Origin: Actinomadura sp. WMMA1423 | GTDB lineage: Bacteria > Actinomycetota > Actinomycetes > Streptosporangiales > Streptosporangiaceae | Reading direction: 5' to 3' | Length of the DNA stretch: 64,000 nucleotides | NCBI RefSeq assembly: GCF_006547145.1 | Contig: NZ_CP041244.1 | Span: 4,526,001-4,590,000, forward strand | In this document: positions 1 to 9,856 of the stretch, in pieces | How positions within the stretch are numbered: position 1 is the first letter of the stretch | Layout of the letters: each line of letters begins with the position of its first letter | Translations under genes and position numbers: made by a program | Notes under the pieces: model-generated | Database searches by the model: none | Seen by the model: the letters and a program-made list of their open reading frames with translations, nothing else | Told to the model about the DNA's origin: nothing

Positions 1-318
1 AGCTCGACCGGCGCCGTCCTGCCCGGCCACGACGAGATCGCCCGGTTCGAGATCTTCGGCCGGGACGGCCACGTCCTGCTCGACGTCAACCGGGGCACGG
101 CCTCGATCCACGTCGCCGGCATGACCAAGAACCTGCTGGAACTGCCCGTCCAGCAGCGCAATCCCGAACACGCGCCCGCCCGCAACCTGGTCGACGTGGT
201 CCTCGGCCGCGCCGGCAACGGCTCGCCCGGCGAGATCGGGCTCGGGGCGGTCGAATTCGTGGCCGCCATGTACCGGTCGGCGCGCGAGGGCCGCGTCGTC
301 GACCCTGCCGAAGTGTAG
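1..318 (+). CDS. Gfo/Idh/MocA-family oxidoreductase, C-terminal part only
   Basis: The reading frame is open from base 1, so the start lies outside the window. The last ~105 residues are visible. They contain a short beta-strand stretch (ARFEIFGRDGHVLLDV) and end in a helix (EFVAAMYRSAREGRVVDP) like the C-terminus of NAD(P)-dependent sugar or inositol dehydrogenases of this family. The nucleotide-binding Rossmann half is not in the window. The gene is followed after 9 bp by a VOC gene and an FAH-family gene, a grouping common in sugar-acid or aromatic catabolism. Family assignment rests on the tail only. Confidence 0.6.
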   Translation, partial: SSTGAVLPGHDEIARFEIFGRDGHVLLDVNRGTASIHVAGMTKNLLELPVQQRNPEHAPARNLVDVVLGRAGNGSPGEIGLGAVEFVAAMYRSAREGRVVDPAEV

Positions 319-327
319 GAGGCCGCC

Positions 328-801
328 ATGCTCACCGGTGTATCGCACATGGGTTTCACCGTCGCCGACGTCGGCGCGGCGGCGGGCTTCTACCAGCGGT
401 TGTTCGACGCTCCCCCGGAGGTCCGGCGGATCTACGACGCGCCCTACACCGCCGACCAGGTCGGCTACCCGGGTGCGCGGCTGGACATCGCGATCTTCCG
501 TATCCCGGGCAGCGACGTGCGGCTGGAGCTGATCCAGTACCTCGAGCCCGCCGGGACCCCGGTCGACGTCGAGACCAAGAACCCCGGCACCGCCCATCTC
601 TGCCTGACCGCCGACGACCTCGACGCCGAGTTCGCCCGGCTGTCGTCCCTGGGCGCCCGTCCCCGGAGCGCCGCCCCGGTGCCGATCACGTCCGGGCCCA
701 ACCTGGGCCGCCGCGTCGCGTACTTCCGCGACCCGCAGGGCCTGACCATCGAGATCGTCGAATCCCCCCGTGAGGAGCGCTCGTGCGCGTCGCGAACCTG
801 A
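328..801 (+). CDS. VOC (glyoxalase/bleomycin-resistance fold) protein
   Basis: 157 aa. The start MLTGVSHMGFTVADV and the end RVAYFRDPQGLTIEIVE are the paired beta-alpha-beta-beta-beta modules of the vicinal oxygen chelate fold. The His of SHMGFTV, a Glu in RLELIQY and the C-terminal Glu of IEIVE are plausible metal ligands, as in methylmalonyl-CoA epimerase-like or lactoylglutathione lyase-like members. Its 3' end overlaps the next gene by 19 bp, so the two are probably co-translated. Substrate unknown; the neighbouring FAH hydrolase hints at a catabolic role. Confidence 0.8.
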   Translation: MLTGVSHMGFTVADVGAAAGFYQRLFDAPPEVRRIYDAPYTADQVGYPGARLDIAIFRIPGSDVRLELIQYLEPAGTPVDVETKNPGTAHLCLTADDLDAEFARLSSLGARPRSAAPVPITSGPNLGRRVAYFRDPQGLTIEIVESPREERSCASRT

Positions 802-1652
802 AAGGCCGGCTGGCCCTCCTCACGGGGGACGGCGCCGTCGACGTCGAACACGCCAGCTCAGGCGGGTTCGGCCCGGACCCCTCCGCCGTCTACGAACGCT
901 GGGACGAGTTCACCGCCTGGGTCGCGGGGCTTCCCCGGCTCCCGGCCCCCGAGCCCTACTCCCCCGCGGATCTGCGCGCGCCCGTGCCGGCGCCGCGGCA
1001 GGTGTTCGCGATCGGGCTGAACTACCACGCCCATGCCGCGGAATCCGGCCTGCCGGCGCCCGAGCGGCCCGTCGTCTTCACCAAGTTCCCCACCTGCATC
1101 ACGGGGCCGTACGGGGACATCGCCCTGCCGGAGGGCGGCCACACCGACTGGGAGGTCGAACTCGTCGCGGTGATCGGCAGGACCGCCCGGCACGTCGCCG
1201 AGGCGGACGCCTGGGACCACGTCGCCGGGCTGACGGCCGGCCAGGACCTGTCCGAGCGCAGGACGCAGCTCGCGGGGCCCGCTCCCCAGTTCAGCCTGGG
1301 CAAGTCACTGCCCGGGTTCGGGCCGACCGGCCCCTGCCTGGTGACGGTGGACGAGTTCGACGACCCCGACGACGTGGCGCTGGGGTGCCGAATCGGAGCG
1401 GAGCACCTGCAGCGGGCCCGCACAGGCGACATGATCTTCTCCGTGCCCCGCCTGGTAGCCGCCCTGTCGGCGCTGCTGACGCTGCTGCCCGGAGACCTCG
1501 TCTTCACCGGAACCCCCGCCGGCGTGGGTCTCGGACGGACCCCGCAGCGGTGGCTGGCGCCGGGCGACGAGCTCGTCACCCAGGTCGAGACCATCGGCGA
1601 GATGCGGCACCGCCTTGTCACGGCGCACGCAGGTCGCGGCGCCGTCTCCTAG
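783..1652 (+). CDS. Fumarylacetoacetate hydrolase (FAH) family protein
   Basis: 289 aa from a GTG start inside the preceding gene. It contains the FAH core: VFAIGLNYHAHAAE near residue 75, the acidic metal-binding stretch DWEVELVAVIG near residue 125, then GQDLSERR and the terminal FTGTPAGVG signature. Members cleave or decarboxylate/hydrate acylpyruvate-type substrates with a divalent metal in the cytoplasm. With the VOC and MocA genes it forms a small catabolic operon that appears unrelated to the polyketide cluster. Substrate cannot be deduced. Confidence 0.85.
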   Translation: MRVANLKGRLALLTGDGAVDVEHASSGGFGPDPSAVYERWDEFTAWVAGLPRLPAPEPYSPADLRAPVPAPRQVFAIGLNYHAHAAESGLPAPERPVVFTKFPTCITGPYGDIALPEGGHTDWEVELVAVIGRTARHVAEADAWDHVAGLTAGQDLSERRTQLAGPAPQFSLGKSLPGFGPTGPCLVTVDEFDDPDDVALGCRIGAEHLQRARTGDMIFSVPRLVAALSALLTLLPGDLVFTGTPAGVGLGRTPQRWLAPGDELVTQVETIGEMRHRLVTAHAGRGAVS

Positions 1653-1761
1653 AACTCCGCGGTCACCCGGCGCATCTCGGTGATGACCGGGTGAATACGC
1701 TGTGCCTCATCGCTTTTCGCGGCACGCCTGAAACGAGGTGCTGGACCGGGGGACGCGCGGT

Positions 1762-2115
1762 GTGACGGGCGGCAAGGTCTACGTCTCGGTCTACGCCGGT
1801 GGACCCGCCGGAGCCGCCGAGCTGGCCGCGCTCAATCCGCAGGCGGAGGTCGTGGCGGTCCTCGACGACATCACCAACTGGCGCCCGTCGCCCGAGGAGA
1901 CCGTCGTGCGTCCGGCGAACATCCCGGCGGGCGTGCGTCTGTACGCGCCGTACACCGACGGGCTGTGGCTCCAGGGCCGAGGCGACACCCGGATGTTCGG
2001 CGTCGGCGTCGAGGCCGCCGACCTGCCCGCCCGGAGCCGCTCGGCGGCCCGGGTCGGGGCCGCCGAGCCGGAGTTCACCGCGACCCTGCCGGAGCTCACG
2101 GCGCTTCGCCGCTGA
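1762..2115 (+). CDS. Hypothetical protein, 117 aa
   Basis: Not recognised. A GTG at 1762 is chosen because a GGGGGA stretch lies 8-12 nt upstream; a GTG at 1738 in the same frame would add eight residues. The protein begins VTGGKVYVSVYAGG and is rich in short hydrophobic strands, with no signal peptide or membrane segment. It converges on the ABC permease, and the two 3' ends overlap by about 20 bp. Confidence 0.5.
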   Translation: MTGGKVYVSVYAGGPAGAAELAALNPQAEVVAVLDDITNWRPSPEETVVRPANIPAGVRLYAPYTDGLWLQGRGDTRMFGVGVEAADLPARSRSAARVGAAEPEFTATLPELTALRR

Positions 2116-3889
2116 GGGTCTGCGCCACTGACCGGCGGGCCGCGATCCGGGCGGGCACCGCGGTGAGGGCGGCCGTCACGGGGAGGGCGGCGAGTGCGGC
2201 GGCGAACAGCACCCACGCGGAGGGCCAGCTCGTGTTCGGGGCGCTGAACGGCAGGCACAGGACGAGGCCCATGGCGAGGCCGGCGAGGGCACCGGGCAGT
2301 GTCGGCAGCAGTTGCGCGGTGGAGAGTCCGGCGGTGATCTGTCCGGGTGTGGCGCCGAGGGTGCGGGCGATGGCCATGGTCCGCCGCGCCTCCTGAGCCG
2401 TCGTCCAGGTGGTGGTGACGGTGTTGATGGCGGCGAGGGCGATGAGCGTGGCGGTGACGCCCAGGATCACGTGGTGCTCCTGGGCGTCCCGCAGATGGTT
2501 CGCCATGGCGGACCCCGGATAGCCCTTCGCGGGCTGGTCGAAGATCACCAGTAGGCCGGTCACCATCGCCAGCGTGGTCGCCGTGTTGCAGGCGTGCAGG
2601 ACGGCGCGGCCGGGCCGGCGGGCGACCAGGCGCAGCCCGAGCAGGAGCGGGGTCGGCAGCAGCGCGGAAAGCCTGGTCAGGCGGGCCCGGTGCCGGGGCC
2701 GGTGGGCGCCGTCGGCGAGCGCGGCGACGGTCTCGGTGCGCATGGCCCGCACGGTCGGGCCGAGGGTGGTGAGACCCGCGACGGCCAGGGCGACGACGGT
2801 CGTGAGGGCGACGGTGCCGGCGGTCGGTCCGGCGGCGGTGGTGATCAGGCCGGCGCTCGGATTGATGAGGGACGGCTCGATCAGCCGTGCGGCGACCAGC
2901 CCCAGCACGTCCGCGAGAAGGGCCATGGTCAGGTATTCGGCGAACAGGACGGCGGCGATGAGACCGGGCGCGGCACCGGCGGCCTTGAGCAGTCCCACGC
3001 GGCGGGTCTGCGCGGCGGCGCGTCCCGCCGCCAGCGTCGCCACGCCGCCGATGGCCAGGAAGCCGAGCAGCCAGCCGCCGATGACCAGGATCGGCTGGCT
3101 GCCCTTGAGGATGACCGAATCCTGGCCGGCTATGGCCTGCCAGGGCCTGATGGTCACCCCCGTCTCGGCGAGGAACGGGGCCATCGCGGGATCGTGGCTG
3201 TTCCAGGTCAGGCCCGCGTCGGGATCTCGCAGCCTCAGGCCGATGAAGGAGGTCACCGGGACGTCGGGCGACTTCAGCGCACGGGTGTCGGGCTCGGCGA
3301 GCCAGACCAGACCGCCGCCGTCGCTCGGACCGCCGCCCGGCCCGATCCCCGGTGCCCACGGGTAGACCGACCGGGCCGCGGTCACGGCGACCCCGACGAC
3401 CGGGAGCGTGCGGCCCGCGACGGTGACCCGGTCGCCGACGCGGACGCCGAGCGCGGCGGCGAAGCCGCGTTCGAACACGGCGCCGCCGGGACGGACCCAG
3501 CGGCCCGAGGTCAGCAGCGGACGGTCGACCGGTCCCGGGGCCGTGCCGGCGACCTGCACCACCGCGGCACCCGTGGAGCCGTGCGCGGTGAGCTTCGTGT
3601 AGTACTCGCGGTGCGGTCCGCTGTGCGCGACCACCCCTGGCGCGCGTTCCAACGACTTCAGGGCCCTGATGTCGGTCCGGTCGGCGCCGGGCGAGTACGC
3701 GACAAGGTCCGGTCCGGCCGTGGCCGCCCGCGTCTGCCGGTAGAGCGTTTCGGTCGCTCCGTGCAGTGACCTGCCCAGGCTCAGCGCGGCGGTGGCGGCG
3801 ACGATCGAGACGAGGAGGATCGCGGCCTGGGCGGGATGCCGGCGGACGTCGGCCGCGACCAGCCGGAAGACGAGCAGGATGCGCCCCAC
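2096..3889 (-). CDS. FtsX-type ABC transporter permease
   Basis: 597 aa. One N-terminal membrane helix (about residues 15-38) is followed by an extracytoplasmic domain of ~200 residues and then several C-terminal helices, including GWLLGFLAIGGVATLAAG, a pattern typical of MacB/LolE/FtsX permeases. It is shorter than the 800-850-aa tandem FtsX permeases common in actinomycetes. The ATPase gene lies 5 bp upstream on the same strand and a PadR regulator precedes that, so the three form one operon, probably an export or lipoprotein/antibiotic-resistance pump. Confidence 0.85.
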   Translation of the reverse strand: MGRILLVFRLVAADVRRHPAQAAILLVSIVAATAALSLGRSLHGATETLYRQTRAATAGPDLVAYSPGADRTDIRALKSLERAPGVVAHSGPHREYYTKLTAHGSTGAAVVQVAGTAPGPVDRPLLTSGRWVRPGGAVFERGFAAALGVRVGDRVTVAGRTLPVVGVAVTAARSVYPWAPGIGPGGGPSDGGGLVWLAEPDTRALKSPDVPVTSFIGLRLRDPDAGLTWNSHDPAMAPFLAETGVTIRPWQAIAGQDSVILKGSQPILVIGGWLLGFLAIGGVATLAAGRAAAQTRRVGLLKAAGAAPGLIAAVLFAEYLTMALLADVLGLVAARLIEPSLINPSAGLITTAAGPTAGTVALTTVVALAVAGLTTLGPTVRAMRTETVAALADGAHRPRHRARLTRLSALLPTPLLLGLRLVARRPGRAVLHACNTATTLAMVTGLLVIFDQPAKGYPGSAMANHLRDAQEHHVILGVTATLIALAAINTVTTTWTTAQEARRTMAIARTLGATPGQITAGLSTAQLLPTLPGALAGLAMGLVLCLPFSAPNTSWPSAWVLFAAALAALPVTAALTAVPARIAARRSVAQTLSGEAP

Positions 3890-3894
3890 GGCGT

Positions 3895-4682
<788 letters not shown>

Positions 4683-4686
<4 letters not shown>

Positions 4687-5216
4687 GCATCCTCGGATTC
4701 GTCGTCGACCCTCGACCAGACGCGCTCGCAGGCCGCCAGCCAGCGCAGGTCCGCCTGCAGCCGCAACGCGACCCCTTCCAGGAGCAGGCCGGAGGTCGAG
4801 CCCTCCGGCTCGGACAGCACCGCGCGCTGCACGTCCCCCAGGCGCCGCAGCAGTTCCCGGCGCTGGCCGTCCACCAGTTCCACCGGATCGGCGAGCCGCG
4901 CCGCCGCGGCGGCGGCGAGCTTCAGATGGAACTCCGCGAGGTTCGGCTTGGGCCAGTCCGTCTCGGCCAGCCAGGCGGCCACCCGCTGCTGCCCGGCAGG
5001 GGTCAGCGCGTACACCTTGCGGTCCGGGCGGTCCGGCAGGCCGTCCTCCCGTTCGCAGGCCACCATGCCCGCCTTCTCCAGCCGGGCGAGCGTCACGTAG
5101 ATCTGGCCCGCGTTCATCGACCCGCCGAGCGGCCCGAGCGCCCGCCGGAGCCGCTCGCGCAGGCGGTACCCGTGCGACGGCTCCTTCGCGAGCATGGCCA
5201 GCACCGCGTCCTGCAT
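4683..5216 (-). CDS. PadR-family transcriptional regulator
   Basis: 177 aa. The N-terminal winged helix begins MQDAVLAMLAKEPSHGYRL and continues GQIYVTLARLEKAGMV, which is the PadR signature; a Vir-type C-terminal helical region follows. It is the first gene of an ABC exporter operon and overlaps the ATPase gene by 4 bp. PadR proteins usually repress a linked transporter operon and release on drug binding. GTTAGC repeats just upstream are candidate operators. Confidence 0.92.
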
Positions 5217-5225
5217 GGCTCACCC

Positions 5226-5257
5226 CTAACGGTTAGCTAATAGTTAGCGGTTAGCCA
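5226..5257. promoter_or_regulatory. Candidate PadR operator (GTTAGC repeats)
   Basis: Immediately upstream of the padR start, an AT-rich patch contains three copies of GTTAGC (ggttagc, agttagc, ggttagc) and a palindromic ttagctaa. It stands out from the surrounding GC-rich DNA. Autoregulation by PadR is inferred from position and repeat structure only. Confidence 0.5.
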
Positions 5258-5330
5258 TGGCAGGCGTCAACCGGATCTCCGAACCCGCCCCGGCGACCGC
5301 GCTCGCCTGCGGCGTCGCCGCGAAGGCGAC

Positions 5331-5666
5331 GCGAGCCGAGGACTCGAGAGTTCGTCCGCCACCGATCTGTGGGGACTCGGCGTCACGCTCTTCTACGCCG
5401 TCGAAGGACGGCCGGCCTTCTGCAGGCCGACCCCGGCGGCGGCGATGGCTGCCGTCTTGACCGAGCCGCCTCTCACCCCCCGGCCTGCGGGGACACCGCT
5501 GGGCCCGTCGCTGATGAGCCTCCTCGCCAAGGACCCGGCGGACAGGCCCCTCGGCAGCACGAGTGCGGTCCGAGCTGTCCTGACTCGCGCGGAGCACCTG
5601 ACCCGCCCTACAGATGAGCCGGTGGTGGGCACGTCACTGAGCAGGGTTCACGGGAGCGGGTCGTAG
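5331..5666 (+). pseudogene. Remnant of a Ser/Thr protein kinase C-lobe
   Basis: The frame containing 5352 reads SSATDLWGLGVTLFYAVEGR and later LMSLLAKDPADRP, which match subdomains IX-XI of actinomycete Hanks-type kinases. No N-lobe, catalytic HRD or DFG region precedes it; the sequence upstream belongs to the padR promoter. This is a decayed fragment, not a functional gene. The open frame runs on to 5666 and overlaps the 3' end of the methyltransferase on the other strand. Confidence 0.65.
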
Positions 5667-6358
5667 AACGAGTCGACGGCGGGCTGGCCGGTGTAGTTGG
5701 GACCGGCTTGATCGTCGGCTCCCAGATACCGGTACGGGAGCCGCACCTGTCCGTGTCCGCGGCGGGAGACGCGACGGCGGGCGGAGTCGTAGGCGAAGCC
5801 CTGCGCGCGCAAGCGGGCGGTGAGCGTACGACCGGCGGGGGTGCCGTCGGCCCGGCGGACCGAGCGGGCGTCGAAGTTGGCGATGAACAGCCCGTCGCCG
5901 GTGAGCCACGACGCGACGCGGCTCAGGACGCCGAGTTTGTCGCCCACGTAGTGCAGTCCGTGCACGCACGTGATCAGGTCGAAGCGGCCGTCGGGGACCC
6001 ACCGGGCCACCGAACCGCTGATCAGCCGCACCATCGCCGGGTGGGGGCCGGGGACGAAATGATCCACCAGGTCGAGCCCGATGATCTCCACCCGATCGGT
6101 CAGGCCGCGCTCGGTCGCGAGTCGGGCCGCCTCGGCCGGTGCCCGTCCGCTCCCGCAGCACAGGTCCAGCCACCGGACGGGCGTCGACGCCCTGGCACGG
6201 GCGCTCATCTCGGCCATGACGTCGATGCCGAGCTCCCTGCCGTAACCGTTGGAGCCGCTGAGCGACCGTTCGCGGTTCATCGCGCAGTTCGCCACGACCG
6301 GCGATCTCGCCAGTGCGGCATCATCGAGCAGCCCCGTCACACCGGCATTGTGACCCAC
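5648..6358 (-). CDS. Class I SAM-dependent methyltransferase
   Basis: 236 aa from a GTG start. SAM motif I is VRWLDLCCGSGRAPAEAA near residue 62, followed by an acidic strand (EIIGLDL) and motif FDLITCVHGLHYV. The substrate is not apparent. It stands alone, between the kinase remnant and an AraC regulator on the same strand; the C-terminal ~60 residues are rich in Arg/Tyr and may form the substrate lid. Confidence 0.8.
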   Translation of the reverse strand: MGHNAGVTGLLDDAALARSPVVANCAMNRERSLSGSNGYGRELGIDVMAEMSARARASTPVRWLDLCCGSGRAPAEAARLATERGLTDRVEIIGLDLVDHFVPGPHPAMVRLISGSVARWVPDGRFDLITCVHGLHYVGDKLGVLSRVASWLTGDGLFIANFDARSVRRADGTPAGRTLTARLRAQGFAYDSARRRVSRRGHGQVRLPYRYLGADDQAGPNYTGQPAVDSFYDPLP

Positions 6359-6485
6359 CCCCGCACGAGGAGCGGCACGACCACCGTCCGCCCGACGTTC
6401 GGTTAGGTCGGCTGTGCTCGGTCTCGCGCCCGGCGCGTCGGCACCGAGGCATCCGGCGTGCAGGGCGGCTCGGCGCGGGTCGTCG

Positions 6486-7424
6486 TCAGGGCCGGGCTCG
6501 TTCGGCGCGGCGCCATCGCTCCGGGGTGACGCCGTAGCGGTTGCGGAAGCGGCGGACGAGGTAGGCGGCGTCGCGCAGGCCGGTCCGGGCCGCCACGGCG
6601 TCGAGCGGCAGGTCCGTCTCGCGCAGCATGCGCCGGACCTCGATCATGCGCCGTTCGGTGATCCATTCGAGGAGGGGCCGGCCGGTGCGCCTGCGGACGA
6701 GCGTCGTGAGGTGGCCGGGGGTGTAGCCGAGGGTGCGGGCGACGTCCGCGGCGGAGACCGGTTCGCGGAACGTCGCCTCGATCTCGGCGAAGACCTGCTC
6801 GACCAGCGGGTCGGGGGCGCCCGGGGCGGAAGGGGCCAGCCGCGCGGCCGCGACCAGGAGCCGGGTCAGCGTGGCGGCGATGGCCTCGCGGGCCCCGAGG
6901 CGGCTCGGGTCGGCGAGCTCGTCCGCCAGGTCCGCCAGCAGCGACGACCAGGCCGCCCGGTCGGGTTCGGCGACCCGCTCGTGCCCCGCGGCGAACAGGG
7001 CGAGGAGGGGGTGGTGCGTCCAGGCCAGCGGGGAGACCGAGGCCAGGGCGGGGACGGCGTCCGGAGTGAACGCGACCGCCCACGCGCGGGTGCGGGCGAG
7101 CTCGGTGAAGGCCGTGACGCCGATGACCTGGCCGGGCGACACGGCATGGACCTCGCCCGCGCGCAGCAGGCGTTCGGCTCCGTCGATGGTCACCGAGCCC
7201 GCGCCCTCCTCGACGTAGACCAGGACGAGGAAGTCGTGGGCGTGCCGGTGGTCCGGCGGCAGGTCGGCGTGGGCGCCCGCCGAGTCGAAACGGGTCACCG
7301 AGACCGGGGGCAGCCCGGGGCGCTGCTGGTAGCGGTAGACGGGCGTCCCGTCGACTCGTATCGTGCGCAGCCTCGACGGAGGGCCCGGTGAGGTCTCGAC
7401 CGAAGAATGTCCCACGGTCCCCAA
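6486..7424 (-). CDS. AraC-family transcriptional regulator with N-terminal cupin
   Basis: 312 aa. The N-terminal half holds a cupin-like sensor (HRHAHDFLVLVYVEEGAG near residue 60). The C-terminal ~100 residues hold the two helix-turn-helix motifs of AraC (SAADVARTLGYTPGHLTTLV and LDAVAARTGLRDAAYLVRRF). The exact start is uncertain: the frame opens at a TTG with a GTG three codons later. It may regulate the divergent methyltransferase gene at 7538. Confidence 0.88.
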   Translation of the reverse strand: MGTVGHSSVETSPGPPSRLRTIRVDGTPVYRYQQRPGLPPVSVTRFDSAGAHADLPPDHRHAHDFLVLVYVEEGAGSVTIDGAERLLRAGEVHAVSPGQVIGVTAFTELARTRAWAVAFTPDAVPALASVSPLAWTHHPLLALFAAGHERVAEPDRAAWSSLLADLADELADPSRLGAREAIAATLTRLLVAAARLAPSAPGAPDPLVEQVFAEIEATFREPVSAADVARTLGYTPGHLTTLVRRRTGRPLLEWITERRMIEVRRMLRETDLPLDAVAARTGLRDAAYLVRRFRNRYGVTPERWRRAERARP

Positions 7425-7537
7425 CGTATGTCCTGCTGCGCGACCGCGGAATGTCCAAGACTCGGAGGTGACGGCGCCACGTCCGTCACGGGCCCGTCGA
7501 CGGTCGGGCCCGCCACGAACGCGCGAAGGGGCGCTCC

Positions 7538-8287
7538 ATGGACGTACGCATCCTCGACCACCGGACCCCGGAGGAGCGGGACCGCTCGTTCCTGCCGGGC
7601 GCGGGCAAGACCTGGCTCCTCCCGTTCTACGACCTCTTCTCCAGGGCGGTCGGAGTCCGCGCGCTGCACGAGCGCGCGGCCGGGCTCGCCGGCGTCGAGC
7701 CCGGCCAGACGGTGGCCGACGTCGGCTGCGGCACCGGCAACCTGACGTTCGCCGTCCTCGCGGCTCAGCCGGCCGCGAAACTGACCGGTCTCGACCCCGA
7801 CCCGGACGCCCTGCGCAAGGCCGCGCGCAAGGCGCGCCGCCGCGGCCTCGACCTCACCCTCGTCCAGGGCTTCGCCGACCGGATCCCCGCCGACGACGGC
7901 TCGCTCGACCACGTGGTCTCGTCGCTGGCCCTGCACCACATCGACGAGGAGGGCCGCAGCGGGTTCGCGCGGGAGGCGATGCGCGCCCTCCGGCCGGGAG
8001 GGCAGGTCACCATCGCCGACTTCAGCGGTCCCTCGTCCGATGCCGAGGACGCCGGCCACTCGGCGCACGCCCATGGCGGCGGCGGCCACGGACGCGGGCG
8101 CGGCCACGGACGCCCGCACCTGCGCCTCAGGCGGTCCCGCCCGGCGCACGTCGTGGACGTGGCCGGCGGCCACGGCGAGGGGATCGTCACGCTGCTCACC
8201 GAGGCCGGGTTCGACGATGCCCGGGCGGTCGGGGAGGCCGACATGAGGTTCGGCCGGATCACCTTCGTGCGGGCGACCCGCCCCTGA
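7538..8287 (+). CDS. Class I SAM-dependent methyltransferase (UbiE-like)
   Basis: 249 aa. Motif I is TVADVGCGTGNLTFAVLA near residue 62, motif II LTGLDPDPDAL, and post-motif DHVVSSLALHHIDEEG. These are typical of ubiquinone/menaquinone-type and small-molecule methyltransferases. A Gly/His-rich insertion (AHGGGGHGRGRGHGR) near residue 180 is unusual and could bind metal or simply be low complexity. It converges with the hemY-like gene. Confidence 0.82.
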   Translation: MDVRILDHRTPEERDRSFLPGAGKTWLLPFYDLFSRAVGVRALHERAAGLAGVEPGQTVADVGCGTGNLTFAVLAAQPAAKLTGLDPDPDALRKAARKARRRGLDLTLVQGFADRIPADDGSLDHVVSSLALHHIDEEGRSGFAREAMRALRPGGQVTIADFSGPSSDAEDAGHSAHAHGGGGHGRGRGHGRPHLRLRRSRPAHVVDVAGGHGEGIVTLLTEAGFDDARAVGEADMRFGRITFVRATRP

Positions 8288-8341
8288 CCCGGGGCGGGCG
8301 CGCACCGCCGGGCGCCGTCGACGTCGGGGCGGCCTCCGGGT

Positions 8342-9793
8342 TCAGCCCTTCACGGCGGCCGAGCCGGCGGTGCCCAGCGAGGTCAGCACCTGGTGGGTGG
8401 CCTTGCGCGCGGTGGCCATGCAGTGGCCGACGCCGACCCCGTCGTACGCGGCGCCGCAGAGCGCGAGCCCCGGCTGGGCCGCGACCGCGGTACGGATCCG
8501 CGCGACCCGGTCCCCGTGGCCGACCAGGTACTGCGGCATCGAGTCGTCCCACCGGGTCACCCGCGTGGAGACCGGGTCGCCGACCACCCCGGTGGCCTCG
8601 GCGAGTTCGGACGCCGCCAGCCCGGCGAGGTCGGCGTCGTCGCGCTGGAGGAGGTCCTCCTCGCCCATGCGTCCGGCCCGGCAGCGCACGATCTCCACCT
8701 CCGCCGCCGCCTGGGGCCACTTGACGGTCGAGAACGTGACCGACTTGACGACCCGCCCGTCCACCGCGGGTACCCGGTAGCCGCAGATCCCCCGCTCGGC
8801 GAGCCCGCCCGGGAACGCCCGGCGGGGGTAGGCGAGGGTGATGTCGACCACCCCGGCGTACGGGATCCCGGCGAGTTCGGCGGTGGCCTGGGTGGCCCCG
8901 GTCGCCCCGGCCAGCAGCCTGCTCGCCGGGCCGGCCGGGACGGCGAGGATGACGGCGTCCGCGGCGATGTGCTCGGTCCCGGCGGCGGACTCGACGCCCA
9001 GCCGCCAGCCGTCCTCGGTCCGCGCGAGTTCCCTGACCGCGGCCCTGGTCCGCACCGACGCTCCGGGCGAGGCGGCGACCACCGCCTTCGCGAGGGCGTC
9101 GGGCAGCCTGCCCAGCCCGCCCGTGATGGTGGCGATGCCCGTCTTCTTGGGGTGCGGCGTCGCGATCAGCGAGCCGGCCGCCTCGGCGAGGGACTGGTAC
9201 TTGTCGGACGTGGTGGCCAGCAGGGTCAGCGTGGCCTCGTAGGACAGATCCTCGGCGCGGCCGGCGCACATCTCGTAGAGGAACGGGTCGGTGATGCGGT
9301 CCGCGACCTCCTGCCCGAGCCGCCGCGCGACGTGGGCCCCGACGGCGACGTCCCCGTCGCGGACGGTCGAAGGCATCTCGAGGTCCTCCCGCGCCCGGGC
9401 CGCCCCCTCGGGGGACAGCAGGCCGGACGCGGCGAGCTGGTCCATGTCGGAGGGCACGCCCATGAACTGGCCTTCGGGCAGCGGCCGCATCTTCCCCCTG
9501 GTCCAGATCGCCGCCGAGGTGGTGCCCGCCAGCGTGATCTGGTCGCCGAGCCCGGCCGCCGCGATCAGCCCGGCGGTCTTGGGGCGCCAGACCATGTCCG
9601 CGCCCGCGTCGACGGCGACCCCCTCGACCTCGGACACGGCCAGCTTCCCGCCGAGCCTGGACGCCCCTTCGAGCACCGTCACGCGGACCGGCTCGTCCCG
9701 CAGGAAGAACGCCGCCGCGAGCCCCGCGATGCCACCTCCGACGATGACCACGTGGGGCCTTTCCCGTCCCTGCTCCTGCCCGTTGACCACCAT
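8342..9793 (-). CDS. Protoporphyrinogen/coproporphyrinogen oxidase (HemY-like)
   Basis: 483 aa. The N-terminal FAD-binding motif is VVIVGGGIAGLAAAFFL, followed by ASRLGGKLA, the amine-oxidase/PPOX fold. The C-terminal LCGAAYDGVGVGHCMATARK is the FAD-binding end seen in HemY/HemG of Gram-positive bacteria, which oxidise coproporphyrinogen III in heme synthesis. It is not next to other heme genes here, so a specialised role is possible. A perfect 11-bp inverted repeat lies ~40 bp upstream of the start. Confidence 0.85.
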   Translation of the reverse strand: MVVNGQEQGRERPHVVIVGGGIAGLAAAFFLRDEPVRVTVLEGASRLGGKLAVSEVEGVAVDAGADMVWRPKTAGLIAAAGLGDQITLAGTTSAAIWTRGKMRPLPEGQFMGVPSDMDQLAASGLLSPEGAARAREDLEMPSTVRDGDVAVGAHVARRLGQEVADRITDPFLYEMCAGRAEDLSYEATLTLLATTSDKYQSLAEAAGSLIATPHPKKTGIATITGGLGRLPDALAKAVVAASPGASVRTRAAVRELARTEDGWRLGVESAAGTEHIAADAVILAVPAGPASRLLAGATGATQATAELAGIPYAGVVDITLAYPRRAFPGGLAERGICGYRVPAVDGRVVKSVTFSTVKWPQAAAEVEIVRCRAGRMGEEDLLQRDDADLAGLAASELAEATGVVGDPVSTRVTRWDDSMPQYLVGHGDRVARIRTAVAAQPGLALCGAAYDGVGVGHCMATARKATHQVLTSLGTAGSAAVKG

Positions 9794-9831
9794 TTCGCCT
9801 GCCCTTCGTGGATACGGTGTCGTGGCAGTCT

Positions 9832-9856
9832 GACCGGGATTCCACGAATCCCGGTC
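9832..9856. promoter_or_regulatory. Perfect inverted repeat upstream of the hemY-like gene
   Basis: GACCGGGATTC, 3 bp, GAATCCCGGTC is a perfect 11-bp dyad centred ~50 bp upstream of the start at 9793. Size and spacing suit a dimeric repressor (TetR/MarR/LacI class), but no adjacent regulator of that type is present. Confidence 0.45.
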
